Below are positions 11,224 through 24,230 of a stretch of DNA of 64,000 nt, piece after piece. The DNA is from Phycomyces blakesleeanus NRRL 1555(-). Lineage: Eukaryota > Mucoromycota > Mucoromycetes > Mucorales > Phycomycetaceae. The DNA is taken from assembly GCF_001638985.1 (NCBI RefSeq), contig NW_017265135.1:248001-312000 (forward strand), in the 5' to 3' direction. A model generated the notes under the pieces. The model saw nothing but the letters and a program-made list of their open reading frames with translations. It was not told the DNA's origin and ran no database searches. The translations under genes and the position numbers were made by a program. The first letter of the stretch is position 1, and each line of letters starts with the position of its first letter.

Positions 11224-13156
11224 ATGCCAAAAGATAATCATTTACAAAAATCATCAAGGATTACTAAACCGAGAAGTGTTCCAAAATATGCTCATTATCG
11301 TCTGGATCCTGTTGTAATCAGGAAAACTGGAGGATTGCTAGGAAACTTATTTGCCCAGGATTGGGTTAATCCGGGTCAGATTGTTAGAAATCTGCCGGAA
11401 CATAGAATCAGAAGTACAGGGCCAAAGGATTGTCTTCAGTTACTTTCTAATTGCTTTGAAGAGATCGCAAACACATCTAGCATTCCAAAGCCTGTTGCTA
11501 CTTTCGCTAGTCGCTGTACTTTGTATCTGACTACGAAGCAGTTTGAACGACAATTTATAGATAGTTATCGAGGCATGCGAGTTGAACTTAATGAAAGCGA
11601 ATATGTCAAAAAACGCAAAAATATCATAGAAAAAAGCAAAATCTTGTCGGTTGACGTGACTGAAAGTTGTCTTGATACATTACGAGAGGACATTAAACAT
11701 GATATGGAAGCAACCAATGAAGGTATGTATTTACACCCAAGCTTTGTATAAATCTAAAAGTAAAATATGGACAAACATGTAGCCTGTAGCACTAAAAATC
11801 TAAGAAAAGACACGGATCTTGACTCGAAAAAAGGTAGGTACCAAAATTACACTGTTTTAAATATTGCTTATTTAAGTTTTTAACAGAAGGCTTATGCAGC
11901 GAAAAGAAAATATGCAATGAAGAACTGAAAGAAGTTGAAGAAGATTGGTGGCTTAATGAGGTAAAAACAATAATTAGTTATAGCAATTACAGTTACTAAA
12001 AATATTACAGACTTCAAGTGGCTGTACAGAGTCCAACTTTATCAAGAGACCTTCTAGAGATCAATTTTCTCCTCACAAGCCAAAGTGGACTCATGCAGAA
12101 GTATATCGACTACAATCCAGCTGCATCATAGCCATGAACAGCACACCTACCTCACTTCTTCCGCCAGATATTATCAATATTCTTGAGAGTACTCGCTCTG
12201 ATCAGTTCTCATGCGCAGCACTAAGCAAGTTCCCCACTTTATTCAATATTCTCAAAGAAATCTTACAATATGAACAAGAAGGGTTCCCAACCAAACTGTG
12301 GATAGAATTCAACAAAGCAAGTCATTGGAATACACAAGAACGAAACCTATTTCAATTTATATGCTTGACTTTGACCGATTTTTGGGGTACCTGCTTACAA
12401 AATATCCCACAAGGAGATGGAGAACGAACATTCTGGTGCGAAAGAGTTATACCTTTATTTAAATATTTAGGCTGTACGGACAACATTGTAGTTTTTGACT
12501 GGTAATAGAGCGATTATATGGTACCTTTGGGGAGATCTGACAAATTCAATAGGTGCGAAAAGATGTCAAATAGTCATATGGCTAGTTCATTGGTTCCGGG
12601 AGTATGGCAACAAGGAGAGCGAAGGTATATGGATGGACTGGGCCAAACAGCTTCCCAAGAAGAAAAGATATTCATGGAATCATCAGGAGGAACAAGCACA
12701 GAAAATATAGATCATGTCTTAGGCGACTCATTAAAGCTCGTCAGACTTTGTACTGATGCATTGAGAGCCAAAATAATGGATAATCGAGATGCCTCATTCT
12801 CTACTGCTAAAAAACAAGAAGTATATGGTGTCCAATGCATTGTCAAGACACTCACTCTTACCCAAGCATCTCTATATGATAAAGACAAATGGCTCTTTTT
12901 AGAACTCAGAAGCGCAAAATTACCTAGTCGTTGGCAGGAAATGCCAATGTGGATTAAGGTCTTTGAACTGATGGCACAGCTTTATGTAAGTAGTGTAATT
13001 ATATTTGTTCTTGGTATTCATAAAAATAAACAGATAGGTTTACTTGGACAGCAAGTGGTCGAGAAAACATTCCAAGCCGAGTGCAACCAATTACTTCCAG
13101 TGGCTCTAACGGATTCAGTACGAAATATGCTTCGTACATCTAGCTTGTTAGGATAG
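11224..13156 (+). CDS. Uncharacterised protein of an apparently Mucorales-specific family
   Basis: Six exons (11224-11722, 11783-11833, 11887-11960, 12011-12501, 12553-12985, 13034-13156) give 1671 nt and 556 residues, intact. No known catalytic domain was recognised. The N-terminal third is basic. The C-terminal half contains RTFWCERVIPLFKYLG, DWCEKM, YMDGLG, IFMESSGG and WIKVFELMAQLY. From memory this block recurs in many hypothetical proteins of Rhizopus and Mucor; that is recall, not a search. The spaced Asp (YMDG) and Glu-x-Ser (ESSG) could fit a nuclease-like core, but Lys is absent from the usual E-x-K position, so this is speculation. An apparent frame break near 12505 is explained by a 51-nt intron. 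The start ATG follows an A-rich leader. Confidence 0.75.
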
Positions 13157-13791
13157 AAGCTTTGGGAAATTGTTTTTATAATCCCAAAATATACTAACTG
13201 TAAGAAACGTTAGCAGATATATTTTTTAATGATGAAATGCTTTAATATACGCTCACAACGATAAGCGCTCCTTCCTACAAAAATGGAAAATGTAGTGAAA
13301 TAGACCATTTGTCTTTTATTTCTCATTATATACTTTTTAGATTGTCTAATATATCTTGTAAGTAAAGGAAGATCGATATCCTTTATTACTTTTCTGGAAC
13401 TTTTGATAATATAAAAAGAAATATTGTTACGGCCGTAATGTTGGCAAGGTCTTTCTTTGACAAATGTATATACTTGGTGTTATATTGATATTGCCAGCTC
13501 GGTGAAAAGAAGCACGGTCTTTTTTGAAGCACACTTGTTTTCATCATTACAGTAAATGAGTAGGATGATAAATCAAATTTTATTTCCATATTTTGAAAAA
13601 GAAATAAAGAAAAAGTGAGTGTTTTATTTATATACTTTGTTTAATGGCTAACAACTCTCGGACGTGAGGTTATCGATTGCACCATATATTTGAAAAGAAA
13701 GATAATAATTAATATACTTTTTATCAAAAGGACTTTATATATCTAAAGCCAATAACTTACTTTATATATTTTTGGCAAGGGTGACTCCAGA

Positions 13792-13971
13792 ATACCTCGG
13801 CTGCCCACCATAACATGTAATAATATATGCTTAGAGGATATTCCCTTTTGACTCCAACAAACTAACCCAAGCCTATTGGTTGAGCCTCAAGCAAATAAGA
13901 TGCAAGAGGGATGGCAGCGCCAACCAGGTAATTGGGAGCTTGAAGGAGAAGCCTTCGCTTTACTAAAGGTG
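13792..13971. repeat. Tandem 180-bp element, copy 1
   Basis: This copy aligns without net gaps to 14007-14186 at a fixed offset of 215 bp. Shared blocks include ATACCTCGGCTGCCCACC, GCCTATTGGTTGAGCCTCAA and GGAGAAGC. It carries a 6-bp stem, CATGTA (13814-13819) with TATATG (13824-13829) around a 4-nt loop. A second stem GAAGG/CCTTC lies near 13942-13956. Function unknown. Confidence 0.75.
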
Positions 13972-14006
13972 GAGATCACAAACCTTGCCTAAAAAATCAT
14001 GAATGC

Positions 14007-14186
14007 ATACCTCGGCTGCCCACCATAACAAGCACCGATGCTTGCTTAGAGGATGTGCCCTTTTGACTCCGGCAAGTAACTCCAAGCCTATTGGTTGAGC
14101 CTCAAGCAAATAAGATGCAAAAGGGATGGCAGCAACAACCAGGTGTTTGGAGCCTTGAAGGAGAAGCATTCGCTTTACTAAAGGTG
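14007..14186. repeat. Tandem 180-bp element, copy 2
   Basis: Same element as 13792-13971. Its hairpin is CAAGCA (14029-14034) with TGCTTG (14039-14044), fully Watson-Crick. Compared with copy 1, two base pairs are swapped on both sides (T-A to A-T and T-A to C-G) and a G-T wobble becomes G-C. Such paired changes suggest that the stem matters, for example in an RNA. I cannot name an RNA family. Confidence 0.75.
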
Positions 14187-14301
14187 CTCATAATGCTTAT
14201 GCTAGTTTACAAGTTGGTTGTTATACTGAATAATAAAGCTCTGACGTCACTCATAAATAATCTAAAAGTCACACGAGAATTTTACAAAGAGGTTGCTATA
14301 A

Positions 14302-14392
14302 TTTAAACTCCATCGCGCGACAAGCGCGACGGCTCTACCAATAAAGAATACTTAAAAAAAATTAAACTCCTTGAACCACAGTATGGTGGTTC
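14302..14392. other. Two strong hairpins in an AT-rich spacer
   Basis: A GC-rich stem TCGCGC (14313-14318) pairs with GCGCGA (14324-14329) around a 5-nt loop. A second perfect 7-bp stem, GAACCAC (14373-14379) with GTGGTTC (14386-14392), encloses a 6-nt loop. Each is preceded by TTAAACTCC. They could be transcription end signals, an RNA, or the remnant end of a transposon. Confidence 0.5.
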
Positions 14393-14914
14393 CTTAAAAT
14401 TTGTAGGCCAAAAAACTAATATGCATAACTGTCAAGACGAGCTTATGTACTTGTAATCTGTCTATGATCTTTTTATAATTTTTCAGCTTTTTATATATAT
14501 TTTCCACACAATTTTTTGTAAGAACTTTATTAAAGATTAGAAATTAGTGTATATTTATGAATGGTAGAGTGAACCAAATGAAGTATCAGAATGGATTGGG
14601 ATTAAATCATTATATTAGATATTTAATTATATTCTGTAGATGCTTATACTTAATAGTACCAACTAATAAAATGGGGTCAATATTCTATGAAAATGCAGAA
14701 ATAGCTGGGAATAATTTTGTAACCATAAATATAAACTTAACATTTTGTTAATTTTGCCAATACAAATGTTATAGATTCGACAATTCGTATTATAAAAAGC
14801 AGTTTGTTTTCTTGAAATAAAATAAAATAATGTGTAGACAATGTGTATAAGAATATGAAAAGTCAAAATATAAGTAGTAGAAGGTATATATTCCTTTATT
14901 GTAATATTGATATC

Positions 14915-17900
14915 CTAGTTTGCATTAAGAGATTGCTGGCGTACAAGAGAATTATAGACACCATTCAGTTTGAGCAATTCCCAGTGTGTTCCTTGTTCAA
15001 CAACACGACCACCTTTAATGACACAGATGAGGTCAGCCCTTTGAATTGTAGACAGACGATGAGCAATAGTAATAGTAGTGCGACCACCTTCTTCCAAAAT
15101 ATTATCAATAGCCGTTTGAACAAGTTTTTCTGATTCTGAATCCAAAGCGGAAGTTGCTTCATCCAAAAGTAACACACGAGGCTTGCGAATCAACGCACGT
15201 GCGATTGAAATACGTTGTTTCTGGCCACCAGACAATTGAGAGCCTTTGTCGCCAACTCGAGTGTCATATCCGAGCGGAAGGCTGATGATAAACTTGTGAA
15301 TATTTGCAGCACGACAGGCATCCTCGACCATGTCTTGAGTAACGCTCTTATTAGAATCGACGCCAAAACGGATGTTTTCACCAATGGTCATATCAAACAG
15401 AACAGGCTCCTGACCAACCAGAGCCATATGACTTCGGAGGTTACCAACAGAATACTTATTGACATTGCTTTCATCAAGACGAACAGTACCAGAGATAGGA
15501 TCGTACCAACGCTGAAGCATACCGATAGTAGTAGATTTTCCACAGCCGGAAGGCCCAACAAGTGCAATAGTATGACCTGCCTTTCCAGTAAAATTGAAGT
15601 CACCATTAAAAATAGAAATGTCAGGACGAGCTGGGTAACGGAAAGTGATGTTCTCAAATGCAATATCACCAGAAATTTGGGAAGAGTGGGGTTCAATTCC
15701 TTCCAGTTCAGGGTCAATAGAAGGAACACGGTCAATGATTTCAAAGGCAGCAATGGCAGAGTACTTGGCCTTTGCGAATATGGAGGTGAAGACACTGGCA
15801 CGGCCGATAACTTGTGCGGTAGTAATAATAGTCATTGTAGTTCCAAACATATTAGTGAAGTCAATTTTGCCTTCGGACATCAGACGGATACCAGTATAGA
15901 AAGCCACCGCATATGTGAATAAAACAATACCCTGCTGAAGGCCAAAACCAATTGAGGAAGTCCATGCCTTACGTCTAGCGAGTGTGTGAGGATACTCAGT
16001 AGCCTTGTAGTACTTGTCTTCAAAGTAAGCTTGTTTATTAAGAGCAACAACTGTACGGATTTCTTTAATGGCTTCGCCGGCGACTTCACCACTCTGCTCA
16101 TTGGCTTTCTTGGACTTGTCTTCAAAGCCACGATTGATTCTTGCCTCATAGGCAGTTGAGCCCATAATAAAAGGAGTTATACACAGTACAACCAAAGTCA
16201 AAAGCCAGCTTTGCGAGAAAGCAATAGCAAATCCTTTAAAGTATAAATTAAGAATGTTAATATTACGTTTTTCTTCAAATCTTTGACTACAATAAAACTT
16301 ACCGGTAATACCGGTAGTAATGATCTGGGTAATATCACCCCATGACTTGGTGACCATTTCGTTTACATTCTTGGCATCGATAGCAAGCTTTGATGTCAAC
16401 GTACCGAGACTATTATCCGGGCTATCATAGAAACCAATATCTTGGCGCATCAGAGTCTGGAATATCTCACCACGGAAGCGTTTTGTGAAGCGTTCTCCAG
16501 AAAGCTCAAAGAAGAATGTCTGGGCGGCAAATCCAAAGAAGGCGGCAATACCAATAACAAGAAAAATAAATGAGTACAGATTGGTACCCTGGAACGGTGA
16601 AGAAGCCTCTTTACCGTGGAATGTGATAGCTGAAATAGTAAATGAAAAAACGAGTGCAAAACAAGGAAATACAGCACCGGCAATTGCGGAACCACAGACG
16701 CCGGCTGCCATCAGATGCCATTCTGGACGCATCATACGAATTACTCTACTAACAGGCGCAGATTGTTGCTTGGAAGCCTCCTTAATCCCTTTTTCTTTAA
16801 GACGTTTCATTTCAAAGGCGTCAACAGATGTAGCAGTATTAAACTTGGAGAGGCGCATGGATTGAGAGCGTTTAAATTGAACATCGATATCTTTGTTAGA
16901 ATGGTACTCATTGTTGAGTTCCGATATATTACTATGGACAATTATGTCGTCTTTGTCGTCATCTTCTACTGCATCTTCGGCTCTGGAAGTTTCAATCTGT
17001 TGCTTTGCAACAAGTTCCGAGTAAACACCACCAAGTGAAAGCAGCTGATTATGAGTTCCTTGCTCAATAAGATCACCATGTTGCATAACAACAATTAAGT
17101 CGGCGTTGCAGATAGTAGAGAGACGATGTGCAATAATAATGGTGGTACGGTTGGCGGAGGCGGCATCAAGAGCTTTTTGGACTAGACGCTCAGACTGGGT
17201 ATCAAGAGCAGAAGTGGCCTAAAATTAAAATAAACCAGTTTTAGTTATAGTGTTTAATAATAAGAGTACTATTGTTATTTTACTTACTTCATCAAGTAAC
17301 AGTATTGAAGGGTTCTTGATAATGGCACGAGCGATAGCAATGCGCTGTTTTTGGCCGCCAGAAAGCATACCACCGTGTTCACCAACAAGAGTGTTGTAAC
17401 CTTGGGGTAATTCTGAAATGAAAGAGTGACAGTTGGCTTGTTTACAGGCATCGATTACTTCTTCTTTGGGGACTTCTCGAGAATACCCCATCAGCAGATT
17501 TTGAAAGATTGACATATTGAATAACACGGGTTCCTGACTGACAACACCGATCTGAGAGCGTAACCATGCAACATTGTAAGACTTGAGATCCTGGCCATCG
17601 AGAAAGACTTGACCACCGAGAGGATCATAAAAGCGCTGAATGAGCTGAATACTAGTTGATTTTCCGGAACCAGAGGGCCCAACAAAAGCAACAGTCTGTC
17701 CCGAACGAATCTTGAGGTTGAGGGACTTCAGAATAGGAACATCAGGGCGAGTGGGATAAGTGAATTGAACATTTCGGAACTCAAGATTGCCGATGACTTT
17801 ATGGGGCTTGCTACCTTCGGTCGAATCAGAATCAATGTCAGGAACGCGTTCAATAGTCATAAATATCTTGAAAGCCGCGCCACGAGCAGCAGAGATGACG

Positions 17901-19012
17901 GCTAGACTAGGAGGAATCTGAGTGATGGACATGGCGCCCATAATCATACAGAAGAACACCATAAGGACAAAAGCAGCACCAATGACACCATCAAAGACGA
18001 GTTTCGCGCCGTACCAAAATGAAAGGGAGTAAGTAGCAAAAAGAATGAACATAGATGAGCCCAAGCCAATACTAGAGACGAATCCTCGCTTGATACCGGT
18101 CTGCATGGCTTTATCGAGCTTGAGATTATACAAATCAGAGAACCGGCCTTGAAGAGAGTAAGAATAGACTGTGCGAACACCAGAAAAGACTTGTTCAGCA
18201 ATTGAGCCAGCCTCAGCATAACTGTTCTGAGTTTTGAGAGTGTACTTAGTGGTAAGCGAGCCAGATATGATACTAACGCCAACAATAAGCGGCATAGGGG
18301 CAAGCATGACAATAGCAAGTCTCCAACCGATGGCAAAAGAGGCACAGAATCCAACAAAGCACTGGGCAATAGATGTAACATACAAGCCAAACTTTTCAGA
18401 AATGCCTTCTTGGATCATCTGGGTATCGACGGTAAGACGGGTGTTAAGCGAGCCTTCACCAGCCTTATCAAACCAAGCCATGTCTTGACGAATAATTGCA
18501 TGGACATATAGTTGGCGAATGCGACGGGCTTGATTTTCACCACTTATGACCCAGAGTGTGTTGGCAGTATAGGCAGCAAATGTGATGAAAGCGCCAAGGT
18601 ATGCGAAAATAAGAATTTGTCCAACAGTAGCATCCAGGATATTTTCATTGTTTTCTGCGGCCACCTGGAGTTTTTTTAAGAATGCGCCGAGAACAGCAAT
18701 GGACAATGGCTGAACTGCACCGAGCATGATAGAGCAGATAAAAGCGATTGAAATCATAAACTTGTCGAGAGGAGTTGAGTATCGAAATATTGACCAGAAG
18801 CCGACCCTAGGCTCCCTTTCTTTCTTATTCTTCTTTTTGGTGTTTGATTCTTCTTCGTTGACATTCTGAATCGAGAAATTTTCAGATCGAAACTCGGTTT
18901 CTCCCAAAGTTCTTTTATCATTGATATCAACTGATAGAAAAGGGGTGATTGTTTCCCCTTGAAAGGTTTGGTTTGTTGACGACGATAGTCGGTCATAATC
19001 CGAGATTGTCAT
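14915..19012 (-). CDS. Full-length ABCB (P-glycoprotein/Ste6-like) ABC transporter
   Basis: Three exons (19012-17288, 17218-16303, 16233-14915) encode 1319 residues in the order TMD-NBD-TMD-NBD. NBD1 has Walker A GPSGSGKST (about residue 460), signature LSGGQKQR and a Walker B LLLDE cut by an intron before ATSALD. NBD2 has GPSGCGKST (about 1105), LSGGQKQR, LLLDEATSALD and the H-loop TIAHRL. Both sites look catalytically complete. The family exports hydrophobic compounds or peptides from plasma, vacuolar or other membranes; the substrate cannot be read from sequence. The second intron (16234-16302) is 69 nt and open in frame, so a naive translation gains 23 spurious residues between ITTGITG and FAIAFSQ. 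ATG at 19012 starts the hydrophilic N-terminus. Confidence 0.95.
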
Positions 19013-22000
19013 TGTGAGAATGAGCGTGTAGAGAAAAAATAAGAGAATTTATCAATGGAATTATTGTTTTTTTTTATGTTGAAAGGAAGATGTGGTAAGA
19101 TGTTTTGTATAAAAAATGAAGCTCGAAAAAAAATGGTCGGCTATTTATACAATATTTGACTTTAACTTGGAATAAGCAAATAATTTTGGACAGAGAGGGG
19201 GAAAATATGGATTCGGACGCTCTGGCCAATCGGTGATATTTGTAAAGTATAAACATAAAGATAAAGATAAATATAAATTTAGTTAAAGAATACCAGGATT
19301 TGTTTTGAAATTGTTAACTAAGTTATGTGCAATACAATACAATACACGATCCGAAATGTCTTAACCAAGAACGCGATTATTATATTATTATTTTTTACGT
19401 ATCTAACATGAATAGCTTTCGTAAAATTTGTGGCATGTATAGCTCTATTTTAAAGCTATTTTCTAAAATAAAAAAAACTATAATTCAACACACGTTTATG
19501 TAATGCTTGTTTATTAAAGAGTTCTAGGAACGATGCTATTAATGGTATAGATAATATATATACATAATTATAACACAAACATACGCATATACACCTGAAC
19601 CTCACGGGCTCGTTTTTACTTTTTAGAATCAGTTTTATTGGATTTTCTATTTCTAAATAATAAAATCTGTATTATATGTAATATTCTACTTTAAATACTA
19701 TCATGGTGTTTAACTTATATTTAATTATGTAGTATTGAAACATCTTATTAAAGTAAAATAAATAGAGAAAGACATTGCTTTAGACATTTAGTAAATATAC
19801 AATACTAAACAACAAAGCTATTAAAATACATAATTATTTATTGTTGGTTTTCAAGAGCTAAAAAGAAAAAGAAAACAGCTATTTTCCAGTTTTGTTCTGT
19901 TTGTAAATATTCGACTTTTGGGTTATAATTTTTAATTGTATTTTCAAGATACAGCTCTAAGTTTATTGTCAGCATTAAAATCAATAATAGTAATATACTT
20001 GATAGATTGTATCAAACTTATAAGTATATATTCTTACTTTATTTTATTTTATTTTATTTTATGGTCCGTGTTCTTTCAATTACATTAAATTGATCTTTAC
20101 ATAGGTTACATTTATCGGACAATATTATTCAGTGGTAATCGGGGTTCTGACTGTAGCAATTGATCAATGGAATATATTATTGATGAGTTGCAGCTGTTAC
20201 ATATATCCTACTTTTAGATAATATGATTTGAAAATATAAAAATAAAACATCTATATTAAATCTAAATAAATCCAAAAATAAAATTTTTAAAAAAAAAGAA
20301 AGAATTCTATAAGAAAATTATGATAAGATGTATTTAATCAAGTAATTCCTAAAATGGAATTATGAAAGCTAAACTCCACTTGCATAAAGATCAAGCATTT
20401 CTTCACTTTTGATCTTTAACAAAAACAAAAAATAATAATATTTTATTTGATTTTTATATCGTCATGTTATTCTCACTAATAAATACCTTTAATATTTACA
20501 TAGCTCTTCCGTATATTTGACTAGATTCTTAATAATATTATGTATCATATACTGTCTTATAAAGCATACAAGTATGTGCCAAGTGAAGACCTTATTTTTT
20601 AAAAATAAAAAATAAAATATAAAGCTTGGCTGGGACAATTTTATAGCGGACATTTATTTATAAAAAAAAATAAGAATTGATCTTGCCAAGCAAATCTTGG
20701 GATTTTTTCTGGTACATCTGTCAAGTACCTGGATCAGATATTTATTTTCAACAACCGCCGATAAACAGCACAATATTTTTGATCTCGAATATCACGTCTT
20801 ATTAAGCAAATCATGTAAAGATATATATATTTCAAGTCAAAGGTCTTTAATTTTGTGAGATTTTACAAGTTCCTTTCAAGCTGTGAGCTTATTACACAGT
20901 GTTTTAAGCATTTATCGATTATTATGATTATTGAATTCAATTCAATTTATTCACATGGCTTTATATATATTAAAAACATAATCAGCAGTAAAAATAAAAA
21001 TAAATACAAAGACAGACGAGAATATAACTATATACAAAGAGAAAGCAGCTTAAAGGGCAAACGCTTGTACTATGCTTTATTTCACGAGATAATACACCTG
21101 GAGCTCATATAATTCCATCAACTAATTCAAGTATTTTTTTACACAAGTTACGGAAGTGTCTCAAAATAGTAAATGGTTGTTTGAGCTGAATGGGCAGACA
21201 TCTATCTATCTATATATGCATTAACGTTCAAAGTATTTTAAAAAATAGATATAGATATGTTTATACAAACCAAAGCAATGAATTATGAATCATTACCTCT
21301 ATATAATGTCCTTACTTTTATTGAAAGTTGAATATTATAATATTTTTCCTTTCAAATAAATTTTCAAATAAAAACAAAAATCAGCTAAAAGAAAGAGAGG
21401 AGGATACTCCCTTTTATATATCTCTTGTATTAGATTCATAAAACCACTTTCTTCAAATATATAAAGTTAAATTAGACGTTATATATATATAAATCAATAT
21501 TTGATCAATTAAATACTGCGAAAATAGTGGGAGCTGTAAAATGGACTTTTGGAAGAAAGAAAAGCATAAGCACCTACAAATCGTCAGGTTTTTTGATATT
21601 TTTATAGATGTTTCTTGGAATACAATGAAATATATTTTATTAAATTGCTCAAATCTATATTTTAGGTTCTAACACTAATCTTTAAGAATGATTAGGCCAA
21701 TAAAAATGATTTCTATATTCCGTAAATGCATTTTATAAATGTCTTGTCCTTCAATATTTACATAGTGCTTACAATGACTTTGTTACTTTCTTTTTTCTCT
21801 ATATTGCAGACGTACAGACATTTAGGCACATCATTAAAATTAACTGCGTATTGCAAAAGTTGGTTTTATCAGTAAGGTTAGCGATATATTCTGTTGTTGT
21901 TTGAGGTATTTGACATAAAGCCATGCATATGAACAACCAAAAAGCTAGCACATTTTAAAGCATCGATCATTAGCTTGGCCTTGTCTCCCTTGAAAATGCA

Positions 22001-24230
22001 TGAATTTTAATTTTTTTTTACAATAATTTTATGATAGTAGTTCCCATACATGCTGAACGTATTCAATATTACAAAAATATCAAAAAAAAATTACAGATAA
22101 ACTACTATAAAGCTGTCTATAAATCAATGTTCTTTGCCACACATTCCTGCTATAGAATATGATTGGACAAAATGTCCTGATAAATAGAAAATGTACACGA
22201 TTATTTAGTTCTAAATATCCAAAGATATATTATTCTGCACTACATTTATATAAAGTATATGAACTATAGCCTTTACATTATTATAACACACTGGTAAAAA
22301 TATAGAAACATAGCTTAATATATTGACCTTGAAAACATGCTTCAATGTGAAGCAAGCTGTCCGTACTTTTTACATTTATATATCACGAGTCATATTCGGC
22401 AGGAATAATTGTAGCTTGAACTCACTATATCATAAACAAATATAGTTTATTTATTAATTGTTTATCACAGTCATCAAATATCTGCTCTATAAGAAATACT
22501 CTCCAGATATATTAATAGCCACTGTTTTTTTTTATATAAATAAATAAGAGAAAGCTATATATCTTTTATATATGTGCGCTATTATCAGCTTTTTGTTCAT
22601 ATCTATCAGCTTTAGTACAGTATTGCTTTGCTCGATTGTGAGATGTTCTCTTTTAGTATTTATTTATTTTTTTAATCATTGCTATAAATTTAATTAGTAT
22701 GTGGCATAAATAACAGATGTCATGCTTTGAGAAAAATTATAATCTATTCCTGTTGTATTTGCCTGCGTGTGTGTGTGTTTTAATATATTTTCCTTTCTAT
22801 TTTATATATATAAATATCTATGTAAGCTTTTTTGTTTGAATTTGCAGAAGGCTACTGACTATACCACATGGTTTCTGTGGGTATACTTTCAATATTAGGC
22901 GGTAAATTTAGAAAATGGTGCTAGAATACAAAAAAAAAACATAATATAGGGGATGGTACTTACTCAAGACAAGGGAAAATCAGAGAATTCTTATTAATTA
23001 AGGGAAATATGGTATACCAGGCATTTAATGAAACATAAAATTTCTCTAGAAAAATAGTGTATTTTATATTGAGTGTATGCTCTAGTTATTTTTCTTTTTT
23101 TTCTTTTAAAAAAAAGTAGCTGAATAAAAAACCTAGAATCATTGTAGTACCATCTAAAACTCAAGTATTTATAGTAACTTTGTTTTGTTATGTTTTAAGA
23201 GCATGTACGTATTTAAACCAATGCAATAAAAGGTCCCTAAAGTACTTGGAAACGAATTTTGGAGTACGCTTATTCAATTTACCTTCACAGTATCTTGCAC
23301 CAAAAATAAAATAGTCAGTGAATACAAAAGTCAAGGATTAGGATAGACTCTGCGCGCCTTACTATTGCACAAATTATGCAATAGAGATGGCATGCTCACT
23401 CATTTGAATTGACATAAATGCTATAGGGTGATGCTTAAAGAACTTAATAGTAAAATAAACTATTTTAAATATTCACATAAATCAATATTCTTTTTTTTTT
23501 AGTTTGTTTCTTGGTAATTTTATGTAATTTGTTTTTTTTTGTTATATTGGTTTTGGCTCTATATTTAAGGCCTATTAATGAACGGTTGAAATTAAAGAAA
23601 TAAACTCGTCAGACTTATATCACCAGATTATAGAATTTAAAATAAAATCATAATAACATGAATCATAAATCCAAGTACTTGAACATAATAACCTTGTTGG
23701 AAATACAACCAGAAAACAGCTAATTTTGGCCTTATCAAATATTAAGAACGAAAAATAAAACAAAATAAACCTTGGTTTGACAATAAACAACTGCTTGGAA
23801 CTTGGCTGGTAGTACTCTAAGATTAATCTTTAGAGGGTAAAGACGCTGAATACTGTATCAAGTTAAAATGTAAAACATAAAATGAAACCTTGTACAACTT
23901 TTACAAAAAAAGCTTTATTTAGTAAAGTCATGTCTATCATGCTATTAGGTCATATAAGTGATCTACAGACCAACGAAAATTTGATTGTTTATTCAATTAC
24001 AAAGAAAGGGCAAGATAATACAGTGATGATGAGAAAGGCCATTATTATTACTATTCCTAATTCTTATTCTTAAAAGACTCGTTGGTTGTTGGAAACTTCC
24101 GGTGTATTTGGCTTCCTTCTGAATAAGACAGACATATAGCCTTTTGATCGATTCATTTATTTAGCTATTCTATTAAGAAAATATAATTTGTATGTTTTTT
24201 GGGTACCATGTGTTCATAAGCTACTGTTTG
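19013..24230. other. Gene desert, about 5.2 kb, very AT-rich
   Basis: I see no exon with protein character on either strand and no tRNA-like or rRNA-like segment. Content is homopolymer A/T runs, TA-repeats and a short TTTTA-type repeat near 20037-20061. The left end holds the ABC promoter. Many short open frames exist but have biased Lys/Ile/Asn composition typical of random AT-rich DNA. Confidence 0.6.

Larger units (their letters stand above)
13157..14914. other. Convergent intergenic region rich in structured repeats
   Basis: The 3' flank of the unknown-family gene and of the ABC transporter. Besides the tandem element and hairpins listed separately, it is AT-rich with no credible exon. 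Open frames here overlap the repeat copies and change almost every amino acid between copies, so they do not look coding. Confidence 0.6.

Noticed and set aside
12495..12560. Apparent stop or frameshift in the 11.2-kb gene
   Set aside because: A GT-AG intron (12502-12552) removes the stop and restores the family motif DWCEKM. The full gene then has a length divisible by three.
13963..14306. Open frames over the tandem repeat read as proteins
   Set aside because: Copy 1 has a stop and mostly non-synonymous differences from copy 2. Paired stem changes explain the pattern better than coding.
15215..15922. Plus-strand 235-codon open frame
   Set aside because: It is antisense to ABC transporter NBD2 and contains no domain, so it is a shadow.
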